Below are positions 18,957-26,803 of a DNA stretch of 64,000 nucleotides, one piece after another. The DNA is taken from assembly GCF_016654005.1 (NCBI RefSeq), contig NZ_JAEPWN010000003.1:281264-345263 (forward strand), read 5' to 3'. The first letter of the stretch is position 1, and each line of letters begins with the position of its first letter. The translations under genes and the position numbers were made by a program. The notes beneath the pieces were generated by a model. That model searched no databases. It saw only the letters and a program-made list of their open reading frames with translations, and was not told where the DNA came from. Source of the DNA: Brevundimonas nasdae. GTDB lineage: Bacteria > Pseudomonadota > Alphaproteobacteria > Caulobacterales > Caulobacteraceae.

Positions 18957-19301
18957 ATGGCCACCACCAAGGCACGAGAAGACATCAAGAACGACCTGAA
19001 GACCCTCAAGGAGGATCTGAAGACCGGCGCGCGCGAGGAAACCCAGCGCCTGCGCGAGAAGGCAACAGAGGCGGAAGCCCGCCTGCGCGCCAAGAGCGAC
19101 GAAGTTCGCGAACAGGCGCGTGGCTATTACGAGCAGGCCCGCGTGCAGGGTCGCGAATATTATGACGACGCCGCCGAGCGTCTGGACGAAGCCCAGCGTT
19201 ACGTCGTTGAGCGCGTGCAGGAGCGCCCGCTTCAATCCACCGCCATCGCCCTGGGCATCGGCGTGGTGATCGGCCTGCTGCTCGCCGGCCGTCGTCGCTG
19301 A
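18957..19301 (+). CDS. DUF883 (YqjD/ElaB) membrane-anchored stress protein
   Basis: A 114-aa protein: residues 1-90 are a long charged amphipathic helix rich in Lys, Glu and Arg, probably coiled coil, and the C-terminus is one membrane span (STAIALGIGVVIGLLLAG) ending in RRR. This is the YqjD/ElaB layout; E. coli members tether inactive ribosomes to the inner membrane in stationary phase. An EcfG promoter lies directly upstream. The stop and the next ATG overlap (TGATG), coupling it to the YqjE-like gene. Start 18957 is the Met before ATTKAREDIK. Confidence 0.88.
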   Translation: MATTKAREDIKNDLKTLKEDLKTGAREETQRLREKATEAEARLRAKSDEVREQARGYYEQARVQGREYYDDAAERLDEAQRYVVERVQERPLQSTAIALGIGVVIGLLLAGRRR

Positions 19302-19711
19302 TGTTCAAGGGCATCGTAAAGCGCCTTGTGGCGGTCAGTGTGGTCGCCGCCAGCCTGTTTCTGGCCGTGGTCTTCCTCGGGCTGGCAATCTTCTACGGGT
19401 TGAGCCTGGTGCTGACCCCGTTGGGTGCCGCAGCCGTCACCTTCGGACTGTTCGCGCTTGTGGCCCTGATCACATCCCTCGTCTTCCTGAAGGGCGATGG
19501 TCATGATGACGACGACGAGGAAGACGAGCCGGAAGGTCTGGTCGGCAAGCTGCTGCATATCGTCCGTGAGCGGCCGATTGTCGGAGCCGTCGGGGGACTG
19601 GGTGCAGCCTTCCTTCTGCTGCGTAATCCGGCGCTGGCCGCAATCGTTGCCAGCATGGTCGCGGACCGCAAGATCGACAACAGCGGCTATGGAAGACGCC
19701 GTCGCCGTTAA
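19301..19711 (+). CDS. YqjE/holin-X family membrane protein
   Basis: A 136-aa protein with two strong membrane spans at about 8-33 and 40-62, a cytosolic acidic loop GHDDDDEEDEPEG, and a hydrophobic glycine-rich segment near 90-115 ending in RRRRR. It fits the YqjE-like phage_holin_3_6 domain family, which is chromosomal and accompanies YqjD; no phage genes are nearby. It is translationally coupled to the DUF883 gene and should share its EcfG promoter. Confidence 0.85.
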   Translation: MFKGIVKRLVAVSVVAASLFLAVVFLGLAIFYGLSLVLTPLGAAAVTFGLFALVALITSLVFLKGDGHDDDDEEDEPEGLVGKLLHIVRERPIVGAVGGLGAAFLLLRNPALAAIVASMVADRKIDNSGYGRRRRR

Positions 19712-19733
19712 GGGCGATTCTGCGTCCTTCTTC

Positions 19734-19758
19734 GGAACGGCGTTGGCTCCGATACGTT
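19734..19758 (+). promoter_or_regulatory. EcfG/SigT general-stress promoter
   Basis: GGAAC (19734-19738), 16-nt spacer and CGTT (19755-19758), a perfect motif, 66 nt ahead of the DUF1328 gene and just after the YqjE-like gene ends. Confidence 0.85.
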
Positions 19759-19824
19759 GATGAAATGACTGATGACCGGCTTCGTAGTCGCCGTCGGCAA
19801 CATTAACACAGGAGAGCTAACGCC

Positions 19825-20001
19825 ATGCTTCGTTGGGCAATTATCTTCCTGGTCGTGGCCTTGGTCGCAGCCGTTCTCGGCTTCGGCGGCATCGCGAACT
19901 TCTCGTTCGAGATCGCCAAATTCATCGCTGTGATCGCCATCATCCTGTTCGTCATCGCCCTTGTGGCCGGCGGACTTCGTGGACGCGGTACCAAAATATA
20001 G
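19825..20001 (+). CDS. DUF1328 (YtjA-like) small membrane protein
   Basis: A 58-codon gene encoding a protein with two hydrophobic helices: MLRWAIIFLVVALVAAVLGF, a short loop ANFSFEIAKF, then AVIAIILFVIALVAG and a basic tail GLRGRGTKI. This is the DUF1328/YtjA family signature (RWAIIFLVVALIAAVLGF). An AGGAG ribosome site lies 10 nt upstream of ATG 19825. A perfect EcfG promoter precedes it and an intrinsic terminator follows, so it is probably a monocistronic stress gene. Molecular function of the family is not known. Confidence 0.93.
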   Translation: MLRWAIIFLVVALVAAVLGFGGIANFSFEIAKFIAVIAIILFVIALVAGGLRGRGTKI

Positions 20002-20028
20002 CGGATCGCCGACAAGGCGAAAGACGAA

Positions 20029-20061
20029 GGGGCCGGAACGCAAGTTCCGGCCCCTTTCCTT
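20029..20061 (+). terminator. Intrinsic terminator after the DUF1328 gene
   Basis: An 11-bp perfect stem GGGGCCGGAAC (20029-20039) and GTTCCGGCCCC (20044-20054) with a 4-nt loop, followed by TTTCCTTT. Confidence 0.85.
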
Positions 20062-20088
20062 TGCGACATCCCTGAAAATGACAGGTCG

Positions 20089-20940
20089 TCAGACGACCGC
20101 CTTCTCCAGTTCGCCGGGCACGTTCGGGTCGGGCGCGGTGGCCGCCTTTCGCGTGTCCTGGCGGCGCGGCAGGTGCCAGACCTGATGCGAATGATAGGCC
20201 GCGCCATCCCAGGCCAGGGCGGTGACGGTGATGGTCGTCGCATCCCAATCGACCTGGTTGAAGCCAGGCGGCGAACCGCGCTCACGATGGGACAGGGTTC
20301 CGCAACCCACCGCATAGGAGCAGTGGTCGGCCAGAGGGATCGGCATGGCGAAGGGCACATGGACATGGCCCGTCATGATCAGATCCACCCCCGCCTCGGC
20401 AAAAATCAGGGCCGCCTCGTCGCCGCGCTTGACGTCGCCCGTCATCGGGGTGCCGACCATTTCGATCAGCGGATGGTGGCAGGCCAGGATGCGCAGGGCC
20501 CCGATCGGCGCCTGACGCAGGGCCTCGGCCGCGCGCCGGGTCTGGTCCAGGTCGATGACGCCCTTTGACCAGTTGGGTCGCGCCTGAAAACCGCGCGCCG
20601 TGACCACGCCGCGCACCATCACTTCGTGTGAAGCGAACTGGCCGTCGTGTGCGGGAAACCCGGTCGCCGTCTCGAACGCCCGCCAGGGATGGAAGACGCG
20701 GGCGATGGCGTCCCAATAGGGCACGTCATGATTGCCGACGATGACGAAGCGCGGCTCGGGCATGGCGCGCATCCAGTCGCGCGCCGCCGCAAACTCTGCG
20801 GGATAACCCTTTTGCGTGATGTCGCCGGTGATCAGCACCAGATCATTGGGCGTGGCGTGGGCGTAGTCCAGGGCGGCGGCGCAGGCGCGCTTGTGTTCAC
20901 ATCCGAAATGAACGTCGGAGAACTGAAGGATGCGCCCCAC
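20089..20940 (-). CDS. Calcineurin-like metallophosphoesterase
   Basis: A 283-aa dimetal phosphoesterase. All five motifs are visible: D9-x-H11 (FSDVHFG), G39-D40, G69-N70-H71-D72, the ACHHPL His, and GHVHVPF. It resembles the Icc/CpdA-type phosphodiesterase group, but the substrate (cyclic nucleotide or phospholipid) cannot be read. The start is GTG at 20940, overlapping the TAG of the lipid kinase gene by one base. Cotranscription with that kinase and its EcfG promoter suggests a role in stress-time membrane or nucleotide metabolism. Confidence 0.88.
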   Translation of the reverse strand: MGRILQFSDVHFGCEHKRACAAALDYAHATPNDLVLITGDITQKGYPAEFAAARDWMRAMPEPRFVIVGNHDVPYWDAIARVFHPWRAFETATGFPAHDGQFASHEVMVRGVVTARGFQARPNWSKGVIDLDQTRRAAEALRQAPIGALRILACHHPLIEMVGTPMTGDVKRGDEAALIFAEAGVDLIMTGHVHVPFAMPIPLADHCSYAVGCGTLSHRERGSPPGFNQVDWDATTITVTALAWDGAAYHSHQVWHLPRRQDTRKAATAPDPNVPGELEKAVV

Positions 20941-21881
20941 TAGAGGCTGCCCTCAGCCGCCGGGGGCAGGGGGGCCAGCGCCTTGAAGGCTTTGGGAATG
21001 AAGCGGATCACGGCGTCTGATTTCAACAGGATCGGCTCGCCGTCAATAACGGCGGGAATCTTGGAGCGGGCCCGCACCTCGATCAGCTTGGCGGGCCGGG
21101 TCGAGACGGCGGGGTCATGACGCCAGTCGCTGAACAGGGCGGTGGCGGCCAGACGGAAGGCCTGGGACGTGTCCGACGGGTCCATGGCGGCGGCTTCCAG
21201 GCCGATGGGATCCTCCATCGCCTTGGAGATCATCGGGCTGATCAGGACCAAGGCCTCGGTGCGGCGCTTCTCGCCGCCGTCCAGCCTGAAGCGCAGACGA
21301 CCGGAGAAGGCGCGCTTCAACGCCCGCCGCGCATATTGAACGGCCAGCTTGACCTTGCCGGTTCGAATGGCCTCGCGCGCAGGCGCCCATAGGGCCGGCG
21401 ACCCAAGAATGGCGGCGCAATAGAAATATTCGCCCTGCACCTCGCCGCCCGAGACCGGCTGAGACGCGCCTTCCTCCAGCGCCAGCTTCAACGCCGCCTT
21501 CCAGTCAGCCGTGCCGTACAGGGCCTTGGGCAGCATGTTCATGGTGCCGCCGGGCAAGGGGGCGATCATCGGCCCATCCGGCTTGGCCTTGGTGGCGACG
21601 GAACGGGCGGTGCCGTCACCCGCCAGCACCAGAATGGCGTCCGGCTTGGCCGCGAAGGCGTCATCTATGGACTGCTCGAAGTTTGCGCCGTCCAGCGTCA
21701 GCACCGTGGCGTCCAGATCATAGTCGGCCAGGATCGCCTTGGCCTCATCGGCGGCCCGCGGCCCCACGCTGCCGGACAGGGGATTGACCAGCATCACCAC
21801 ACGCTTCAGGGCGACGTGTGGGCTCAGGGCGGGACGGTCGTCCGCGCGTGCGGCCGGATCAGGTGTCAGGGTGTCGCTCAT
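20940..21881 (-). CDS. Diacylglycerol kinase-family lipid kinase
   Basis: A 313-aa DAGK/YegS-type lipid kinase. The catalytic loop appears as LVLAGDGTARSVATK (family GGDGT), followed by the glycine-rich PLPGGTMNMLPKAL; the C-terminal beta-sandwich ends in IPAVIDGEPILL, the usual DGE motif. It is predicted to phosphorylate diacylglycerol or a related lipid at the inner membrane. A perfect EcfG promoter ends only 8 bp before the ATG, so the stress transcript would be nearly or fully leaderless. The metallophosphoesterase gene follows with a 1-nt overlap. Confidence 0.88.
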   Translation of the reverse strand: MSDTLTPDPAARADDRPALSPHVALKRVVMLVNPLSGSVGPRAADEAKAILADYDLDATVLTLDGANFEQSIDDAFAAKPDAILVLAGDGTARSVATKAKPDGPMIAPLPGGTMNMLPKALYGTADWKAALKLALEEGASQPVSGGEVQGEYFYCAAILGSPALWAPAREAIRTGKVKLAVQYARRALKRAFSGRLRFRLDGGEKRRTEALVLISPMISKAMEDPIGLEAAAMDPSDTSQAFRLAATALFSDWRHDPAVSTRPAKLIEVRARSKIPAVIDGEPILLKSDAVIRFIPKAFKALAPLPPAAEGSL

Positions 21882-21889
21882 GCGGGACG

Positions 21890-21914
21890 AACGTCTCTCC
21901 GAGATTGCCGTTCC
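21890..21914 (-). promoter_or_regulatory. EcfG/SigT general-stress promoter (lipid kinase operon)
   Basis: On the minus strand GGAAC (21914-21910), 16-nt spacer, CGTT (21893-21890), a perfect motif. The -10 box is 8 bp from the kinase ATG, implying a leaderless mRNA. Confidence 0.82.
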
Positions 21915-22062
21915 GTCTAAGCTTGGCTTTTAGGACTGATTGTCGCAGCGAAGATTTCATGGCCGTCGCCCGCTTCGCGCGGCGCACCGTTTTTCGCGCA
22001 ACCTCATGTCCGCCAGCGCATTTCATTAAAGATAGTACAGGCTTTTGAACTCGCCTCGTCAG

Positions 22063-22087
22063 GGAACCGGAGCCATAATCCAGCGTT
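22063..22087 (+). promoter_or_regulatory. EcfG/SigT general-stress promoter (glycine-zipper lipoprotein)
   Basis: GGAAC (22063-22067), 16-nt spacer, CGTT (22084-22087). It is divergent from the lipid-kinase EcfG promoter and lies 41 nt before the ATG at 22129. Confidence 0.85.
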
Positions 22088-22128
22088 CCCCCCTTCGGGG
22101 CGGACAAACGGGACAAGAGGATTCCACC

Positions 22129-22482
22129 ATGAACAAGGCCATCATCGCGATTGCCGGCGCCGGTCTGCTGGCTTCGGCCTGCGCCAGCGACCCTTACGGC
22201 TATAACAACAGCGGCCCGAACCAGGCTGTCCGTCAGGGCGCCGTCGGTGCAGGCCTAGGCGCTGTCGCCGGCGCCATCATCGGCAACAACGTCGGCAGCG
22301 GCAATGCAGCGACGGGCGCCCTGCTCGGCGCAGCTGTCGGCGGCGCAGCGGGCGCCATCCGCGGCTCCAGCCAGGACCGCAACAACCAACAGCGCTACCG
22401 CGACAACCAAGGCCGCTACTACTACTGCTACGACAACCGTCAGGACGAGTGCTACTGGGATAACGGTCAGCGCCGCTATTGA
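22129..22482 (+). CDS. Glycine-zipper (2TM/Rick_17kDa-like) lipoprotein
   Basis: A 117-aa outer-envelope lipoprotein. The signal peptide ends in the lipobox LLASAC, giving lipidated Cys19. Residues about 40-85 are two glycine-zipper helices (GAVGAGLGAVAGAIIGNNVG and GALLGAAVGGAAGAIRG), and the C-terminus is rich in Tyr, Asn, Arg and Gln (RYYYCYDNRQDECYWDNGQRRY). Start 22129 follows an ACAAGAGG site. The 22026-22128 leader contains an EcfG promoter and no other gene. Likely an envelope stress protein; a paralogous architecture occurs at 34140. Confidence 0.87.
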   Translation: MNKAIIAIAGAGLLASACASDPYGYNNSGPNQAVRQGAVGAGLGAVAGAIIGNNVGSGNAATGALLGAAVGGAAGAIRGSSQDRNNQQRYRDNQGRYYYCYDNRQDECYWDNGQRRY

Positions 22483-22525
22483 TCGGCCTGTCGATTTCGG
22501 CGCTCGCGTCGGAATGACATTCCAG

Positions 22526-22557
22526 GGGCGGCTCGTCGACGGCGGGCCGCCCTTTTT
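22526..22557 (+). terminator. Intrinsic terminator
   Basis: GC-rich hairpin built from GGGCGGC and GCCGCCC-type arms with a short loop, followed by TTTTT, between the glycine-zipper and OmpA-like genes. Confidence 0.65.
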
Positions 22558-22579
22558 CATGCTGGGATAGGGAGTGGGG

Positions 22580-23020
22580 ATGAATACGGGTTTCAAGGTG
22601 GTGATGCTGGCGGGCGTGGTCCTGGCGGCCTGTGCGCCGACGCCGAAAAGGACGACGCTGGTGGTGGGCGAGTCGAGCTGCGCGCCGATCAGTTTCGATG
22701 TCTATTTCGTGGAGAATCAGGCGCGGCTGACGGACGCGGCGACCACGGCGATAGACGCCGCCGCCAATCAGATCAGCAACTGCAGCGTCCGCAGCGTGAA
22801 AGTCGTGGGGCTGGCCGATAATGTCGGAGCGCCAGAAGCCAATCTGACCCTGTCGCAGCGGCGGGCGCGGGCGGCGGCCATGGCCCTGGTTTCGCGCGGC
22901 CTGCCGGCCCCGGCGTTTGACGTGACGGCGGCGGGGGATGCGGGAGCGGTGACGGCCGAGGGGCTGGACGAGCCGCTGCGCCGCCGGGCTTCGGTGGTGA
23001 TCGACGCCCATCCGCGTTGA
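22580..23020 (+). CDS. OmpA-family lipoprotein
   Basis: A 146-aa protein. The signal peptide ends in lipobox VLAAC (Cys near residue 17). The rest is an OmpA C-terminal peptidoglycan-binding domain: FDVYFVENQARLTDAATTAIDAAA, VVGLADNVGAPEANLTLSQRRARAAAMAL matches the NxxLSxxRA region. It should anchor the outer membrane to peptidoglycan. ATG 22580 has AGGGAG 6 nt upstream; a GTG two codons earlier is the alternative. It follows a terminator, so it has its own promoter. Confidence 0.86.
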   Translation: MNTGFKVVMLAGVVLAACAPTPKRTTLVVGESSCAPISFDVYFVENQARLTDAATTAIDAAANQISNCSVRSVKVVGLADNVGAPEANLTLSQRRARAAAMALVSRGLPAPAFDVTAAGDAGAVTAEGLDEPLRRRASVVIDAHPR

Positions 23021-23095
23021 CGCGACGCAGCGTCGCCATGGATCGCGAGCGCGTAAGGGCTTAAGGCTGGACGGGTAGCTGACCGGATATTTGTC

Positions 23096-25291
23096 TTGCG
23101 CCTGCCTGCCGTCCTCCTCGCCGCCCTTGCCCTGCTGTCTTTTGCCGTCGCAGCGCCCGAAAGGGCTGCGGCCCAGATCGTCAGCCGAACCGAAGCCCCC
23201 GCCGCCGCTGATGTCGCGCCGGGGCCAAAGAAGGCTGACAATATCGAGGCCGAGCTTGTGCCCCTGTCGAGCTGGGCCGCGCCCGGTTCGACGGTGGTGG
23301 TCGCGGTTCGTCAGCAGATCGCGCCCGGCTGGCACACCTACTGGCGCAATCCGGGTGATTCCGGCGGTCCGACGACCCTGGACTGGACCCTGCCCGAAGG
23401 GGTGAAGGCGGGCGCGATCACCTGGCCCCTGCCGGAACGCCAACGCCTGCTGAGCCTGATCAACTATGGCTATTCCGGCGAGGTCTATCTGCCGGTGACG
23501 ATCGAGGTCCCGGCCTCGGCCCGGCCGGGAGCCAGCCTGCCGCTGATCGCCGACGCCCTGTTCCTCGTGTGCAGCGACCAGATGTGCGTGCCCGTGCCGA
23601 TGCAACTGCGGCTGGACCTGCCGGTGCGCGAGGGAACGCCGCCGCTGGATGCGGAACACGGCGCGGCGGTTCAGGCGGTGCTGGAGGCGGCGCCGCGTCC
23701 CGCAGGCATAGACGCCGCCATTTCCCTGTCGAACGGCGTCCTGACCCTGAGCGCCACGGGCGGACCGCTGGCGGGCGCCAAGATCGGCCGCGCCCATTTC
23801 TTCCCGTTCGAAGGCGGGATCATCGACCATGCGGCCGACCAGACCGGCCAGCGCGGCGCCAACGGCCTGACCCTGTCGCTGGCCCAGGGCGGCGAGATCC
23901 GCGCCACAGGGCTGAAGGGCCCGATCTCGGGCGTTCTGGCCACCGACATCGGCGCCTGGGAGATCACCGCCAATCCCGGCCCTGCGCTGGCGGGGGCATC
24001 GGGGCAGGGCGCCCTGTCCGGCGAGGCGGGCGGCGGCAAGGCGTCGTCGGCCCTGGACGCCGCAGCCATAGTTCAGGCGGCCCTGTTCGCCCTGATCGGC
24101 GGGCTGATCCTGAACCTGATGCCCTGCGTCTTCCCCATTCTGGCGATGAAGGCCGCGTCCCTGGCCGCCACCGCCCATCAGGCCAGAGAGGCGCGCCGCG
24201 ACGGCCTGCTGTTCGGCCTGGGCGTGCTGGTCACCTTCCTGATCCTGGCGGGGCTGCTGCTGGCCTTGCGTGCGGGCGGCGAGGCCGTCGGCTGGGGCTT
24301 CCAGCTGCAGTCGCCCGCCGTCATCGCGGGTCTGTCCCTGCTGATGCTGGCCGTGGGTCTGAACCTGTCCGGCGTCTTCCAGATCGGCGCGGGTCTGCAG
24401 GGTGCGGGTTCGGGGCGTCTGTCGCGACTGTCGGGCGGAGCGGGAGCCTTCTTCACGGGCGTGCTGGCCGTTGTGGTCGCGGCGCCCTGCACGGCGCCCT
24501 TCATGGCGGCGGCGCTGGGTGCGGCATTGCTGATGCCCTGGCCCGCCGCCCTGCTGGTCTTCTTGATGCTGGGTCTGGGTCTGGCCCTTCCCTATGTGGC
24601 GATCAGCTTCTCGCCCGGCCTGCTGCGGCGCTTCCCGCGTCCGGGGCCGTGGATGGACCGGCTCAAGGGCCTCTTGGCCTTCCCCATGTATGGGGCGGCC
24701 CTGTGGCTGGCCTGGGTGTTCTCGCGCCAGACCGGAGCCGATGGTCTGGGCCTGCTGCTGATCGCGGGCCTGACGGCGGCGCTGGGCCTGTGGCTGTTCG
24801 GCCTGACCCAGACCGAGCGGGCGCATGGCCGCAAAGGCCTGATCGCCGGTCTGGCCGCTGTCGTCGTCCTGGTCGCGACCCTGGGTCTGGCGGTTCTGGC
24901 GGGCGGCTCGCCGGTGGTGGACAGCGCCTCAAGCGAAGGCCGGGCCCTGTCAGCCCAGCCCTGGTCCGCCGAGGCGGTCGAGGCGGCGCAGGGGCAGGGG
25001 CGTCCGGTTCTGGTCAACTTCACCGCCGACTGGTGCGTGACCTGCAAGATCAATGAGCGCGCCGCCCTGTCTTCGCCACGCGTGGCCCAGGCGCTGGAGC
25101 AGGCCAACGCCGTCTATCTGGTGGGCGACTGGACCCGGCGCGACGACGCCATCACCCATGAGCTGGAGCGGCGCGGGCGCTCGGGCGTGCCGCTGTACCT
25201 GATGTATCCGGCGGGCGGCGGAGAGCCGCGCATATTGCCGCAGCTGCTGACGGAAGGCGTGGTGTTAGACTCCCTGAAGTCGGCGCGCTGA
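23096..25291 (+). CDS. DsbD/ScsB-type transmembrane thiol-disulfide reductase
   Basis: A 731-aa protein starting at TTG, with a signal peptide to about AAAQ (residue 25). Residues about 40-290 form the periplasmic N-terminal DsbD-like domain (ending CSDQMCVPV), followed by eight membrane helices with the paired cysteines C344 (LMPCVFP) and C465 (AAPCTAPF), and a C-terminal thioredoxin domain with C647-V-T-C650 in NFTADWCVTCK. It carries electrons from cytosolic thioredoxin to periplasmic thiol proteins. The 30-nt gap to the redoxin lipoprotein gene suggests an operon and a client. Confidence 0.9.
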   Translation: MRLPAVLLAALALLSFAVAAPERAAAQIVSRTEAPAAADVAPGPKKADNIEAELVPLSSWAAPGSTVVVAVRQQIAPGWHTYWRNPGDSGGPTTLDWTLPEGVKAGAITWPLPERQRLLSLINYGYSGEVYLPVTIEVPASARPGASLPLIADALFLVCSDQMCVPVPMQLRLDLPVREGTPPLDAEHGAAVQAVLEAAPRPAGIDAAISLSNGVLTLSATGGPLAGAKIGRAHFFPFEGGIIDHAADQTGQRGANGLTLSLAQGGEIRATGLKGPISGVLATDIGAWEITANPGPALAGASGQGALSGEAGGGKASSALDAAAIVQAALFALIGGLILNLMPCVFPILAMKAASLAATAHQAREARRDGLLFGLGVLVTFLILAGLLLALRAGGEAVGWGFQLQSPAVIAGLSLLMLAVGLNLSGVFQIGAGLQGAGSGRLSRLSGGAGAFFTGVLAVVVAAPCTAPFMAAALGAALLMPWPAALLVFLMLGLGLALPYVAISFSPGLLRRFPRPGPWMDRLKGLLAFPMYGAALWLAWVFSRQTGADGLGLLLIAGLTAALGLWLFGLTQTERAHGRKGLIAGLAAVVVLVATLGLAVLAGGSPVVDSASSEGRALSAQPWSAEAVEAAQGQGRPVLVNFTADWCVTCKINERAALSSPRVAQALEQANAVYLVGDWTRRDDAITHELERRGRSGVPLYLMYPAGGGEPRILPQLLTEGVVLDSLKSAR

Positions 25292-25321
25292 CGCCGACCC
25301 TGAACATGGGGGAGTGTCTGA

Positions 25322-25975
25322 ATGCTACGCCGTCTGTTTGTTGTCGCCGCCTCTGCGGCGTTGTTAGCCGCCTGCCAGCCGCAGGCCTCGGCGCCCGCCG
25401 CTGAAAACGCATCCGCACCGGCTGCGGCTCAAGAGGGGCTGGCCCCCGCCTTCACCCTGGTCGACGCCGACGGGGTTCAGCGTTCGCTGGCCGACTTCCG
25501 GGGCAAGACCGTGGTTCTGGAATGGACCAACGAGGGCTGTCCCTATGTCCAGAAACACTACACCGGCGCGATGCAGGCCCTGCAGCGCGAGGCCCAGGCC
25601 GACGGGGTGGTCTGGCTGACCATCGTCTCGTCGGCGCCGGGCACGCAAGGCTTTGTCGAGGGCGACACGGCCCGCGCCTACAAGGCCAAGCACCAGTCGG
25701 CCTATGCCCATCTGCTGCTGGACCCGACCGGCGAGGTCGGCAAACTGTATGGCGCCAAGACGACGCCGGACATGCGGGTGATCGACGCCCAGGGGCGCCT
25801 GGTCTTCGAAGGCGGCATCGACGACCGTCCGACCAGCAAGGTCGAGGATCTGGAAGGGGCGAACAACTTCGTCCGCGCCGTGCTGGAGGATGTGAAGGCC
25901 GAACGCCCGGTCCGCACCGCCTTCGCCCAGCCCTATGGCTGCGCGATCAAATACCCGGAGACGGTGACGGGGTAG
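25322..25975 (+). CDS. Redoxin/thioredoxin-fold lipoprotein
   Basis: A 217-aa exported lipoprotein with lipobox LLAAC (Cys18) and an Ala/Pro linker. The AhpC/TSA-Redoxin domain starts near 38 (LAPAFTLVDADGV) and has a single active Cys73 in TNEGCPYVQKHY, instead of CxxC, a pattern typical of peroxiredoxin-like proteins. A second Cys is near the C-terminus (YGCAIKY). It is placed 30 nt after the DsbD-type reductase, which may reduce it. The periplasmic substrate is unknown. Confidence 0.85.
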   Translation: MLRRLFVVAASAALLAACQPQASAPAAENASAPAAAQEGLAPAFTLVDADGVQRSLADFRGKTVVLEWTNEGCPYVQKHYTGAMQALQREAQADGVVWLTIVSSAPGTQGFVEGDTARAYKAKHQSAYAHLLLDPTGEVGKLYGAKTTPDMRVIDAQGRLVFEGGIDDRPTSKVEDLEGANNFVRAVLEDVKAERPVRTAFAQPYGCAIKYPETVTG

Positions 25976-25981
25976 GCCAAG

Positions 25982-26013
25982 TCTCTCCCTCCCCGCAGGG
26001 GGAGGGAGAGGTT
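25982..26013. repeat. CT/GA-rich hairpin, copy 1
   Basis: TCTCTCCCTCCCC, GCAG loop, then GGGGAGGGAGAG gives a near-perfect hairpin followed by GTTTG, between the redoxin and trmD genes. A near-identical hairpin lies at 36872-36900. It may terminate transcription or be a short dispersed repeat. Confidence 0.6.
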
Positions 26014-26061
26014 TGTCGACAGAGTCGGATTTTTCCCACTTTGTGTGTATGAGCCGCCGCC

Positions 26062-26802
26062 ATGCCCTTCACCGCGACCGTCCTGACCATGTTCCCCGAC
26101 GCCTTTCCCGGCCCGCTCGGCGTGTCGCTGATCGGCACGGCCTGGCGCGAGAGGGGGCTGTGGGCGCTTGAAACGGTTGACATCCGCGCCTTTTCCACAG
26201 ATACGCGCGGCTTCCTGGACGACACTCCTGCGGGTGGCGGGCCAGGTGCTGTGCTTAAGGCGGACGTTGTGGCTCGGGCGGTCGATAGCCTGTCGGGACC
26301 AAAGCGGCCGCTTTTGTACATGAGCGCCAGGGGCAGGCCCCTGACCCAGGCGCGCGTCAAGGAATGGGTCTCACCTGAAAAGGGTGGGGCCGACGGGATC
26401 GTCGTGCTGTGCGGCCGTTTCGAGGGGGTGGACCAGCGGGTGCTTGACGCACGCGGGTTCGAGGAGGTCTCGGTCGGAGACGCGGTTCTCGCCGGTGGCG
26501 AGGCGGCGGCTATGGTCGCGATCGAGGCGTGCGTAAGACTGATCCCCGGCGTGCTCGGCTCAGGCGACAGCCTGTCGTCGGAAAGCTTCGAGGATGGGCT
26601 TCTGGAACACCCGCAGTACACGCGGCCGCGGACGTTCGAGGGGCTGGATATTCCCGAAGTGCTGCTGTCGGGCGACCACAAGAAGGTCGACCAATGGCGT
26701 CAGGCGCAACGGGAGCTAACGACGCGAGAGAGACGTCCAGACCTCTGGGCGGCCCATCTCGCCAAATCACAGGTAAAGAGCGCAAAGCTCGAGGAGAAAT
26801 AG
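26062..26802 (+). CDS. trmD: tRNA (guanine-N1)-methyltransferase
   Basis: A 246-aa SPOUT-class enzyme that methylates G37 of tRNAs to prevent frameshifting. It has the N-terminal [13 protein letters not shown], the [23 protein letters not shown] segment, and the knot region [19 protein letters not shown] with the SAM-contacting GRFEG. The C-terminal RRPDLW is typical. rplS follows with a 1-nt gap. The usual rpsP and rimM neighbours are not directly upstream. Confidence 0.96.
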   Translation: MPFTATVLTMFPDAFPGPLGVSLIGTAWRERGLWALETVDIRAFSTDTRGFLDDTPAGGGPGAVLKADVVARAVDSLSGPKRPLLYMSARGRPLTQARVKEWVSPEKGGADGIVVLCGRFEGVDQRVLDARGFEEVSVGDAVLAGGEAAAMVAIEACVRLIPGVLGSGDSLSSESFEDGLLEHPQYTRPRTFEGLDIPEVLLSGDHKKVDQWRQAQRELTTRERRPDLWAAHLAKSQVKSAKLEEK

Positions 26803-26803
26803 A

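Noticed and set aside
19301..19711. Holin-domain protein as a prophage remnant
   Set aside because: YqjE-type proteins are chromosomal stress proteins, it is coupled to a YqjD homologue, and no phage genes are present.
22277..24826. 849-codon minus-strand frame opposite the glycine-zipper, OmpA and DsbD genes
   Set aside because: Low-complexity Gln/Arg/Gly composition and full overlap with three motif-supported genes.
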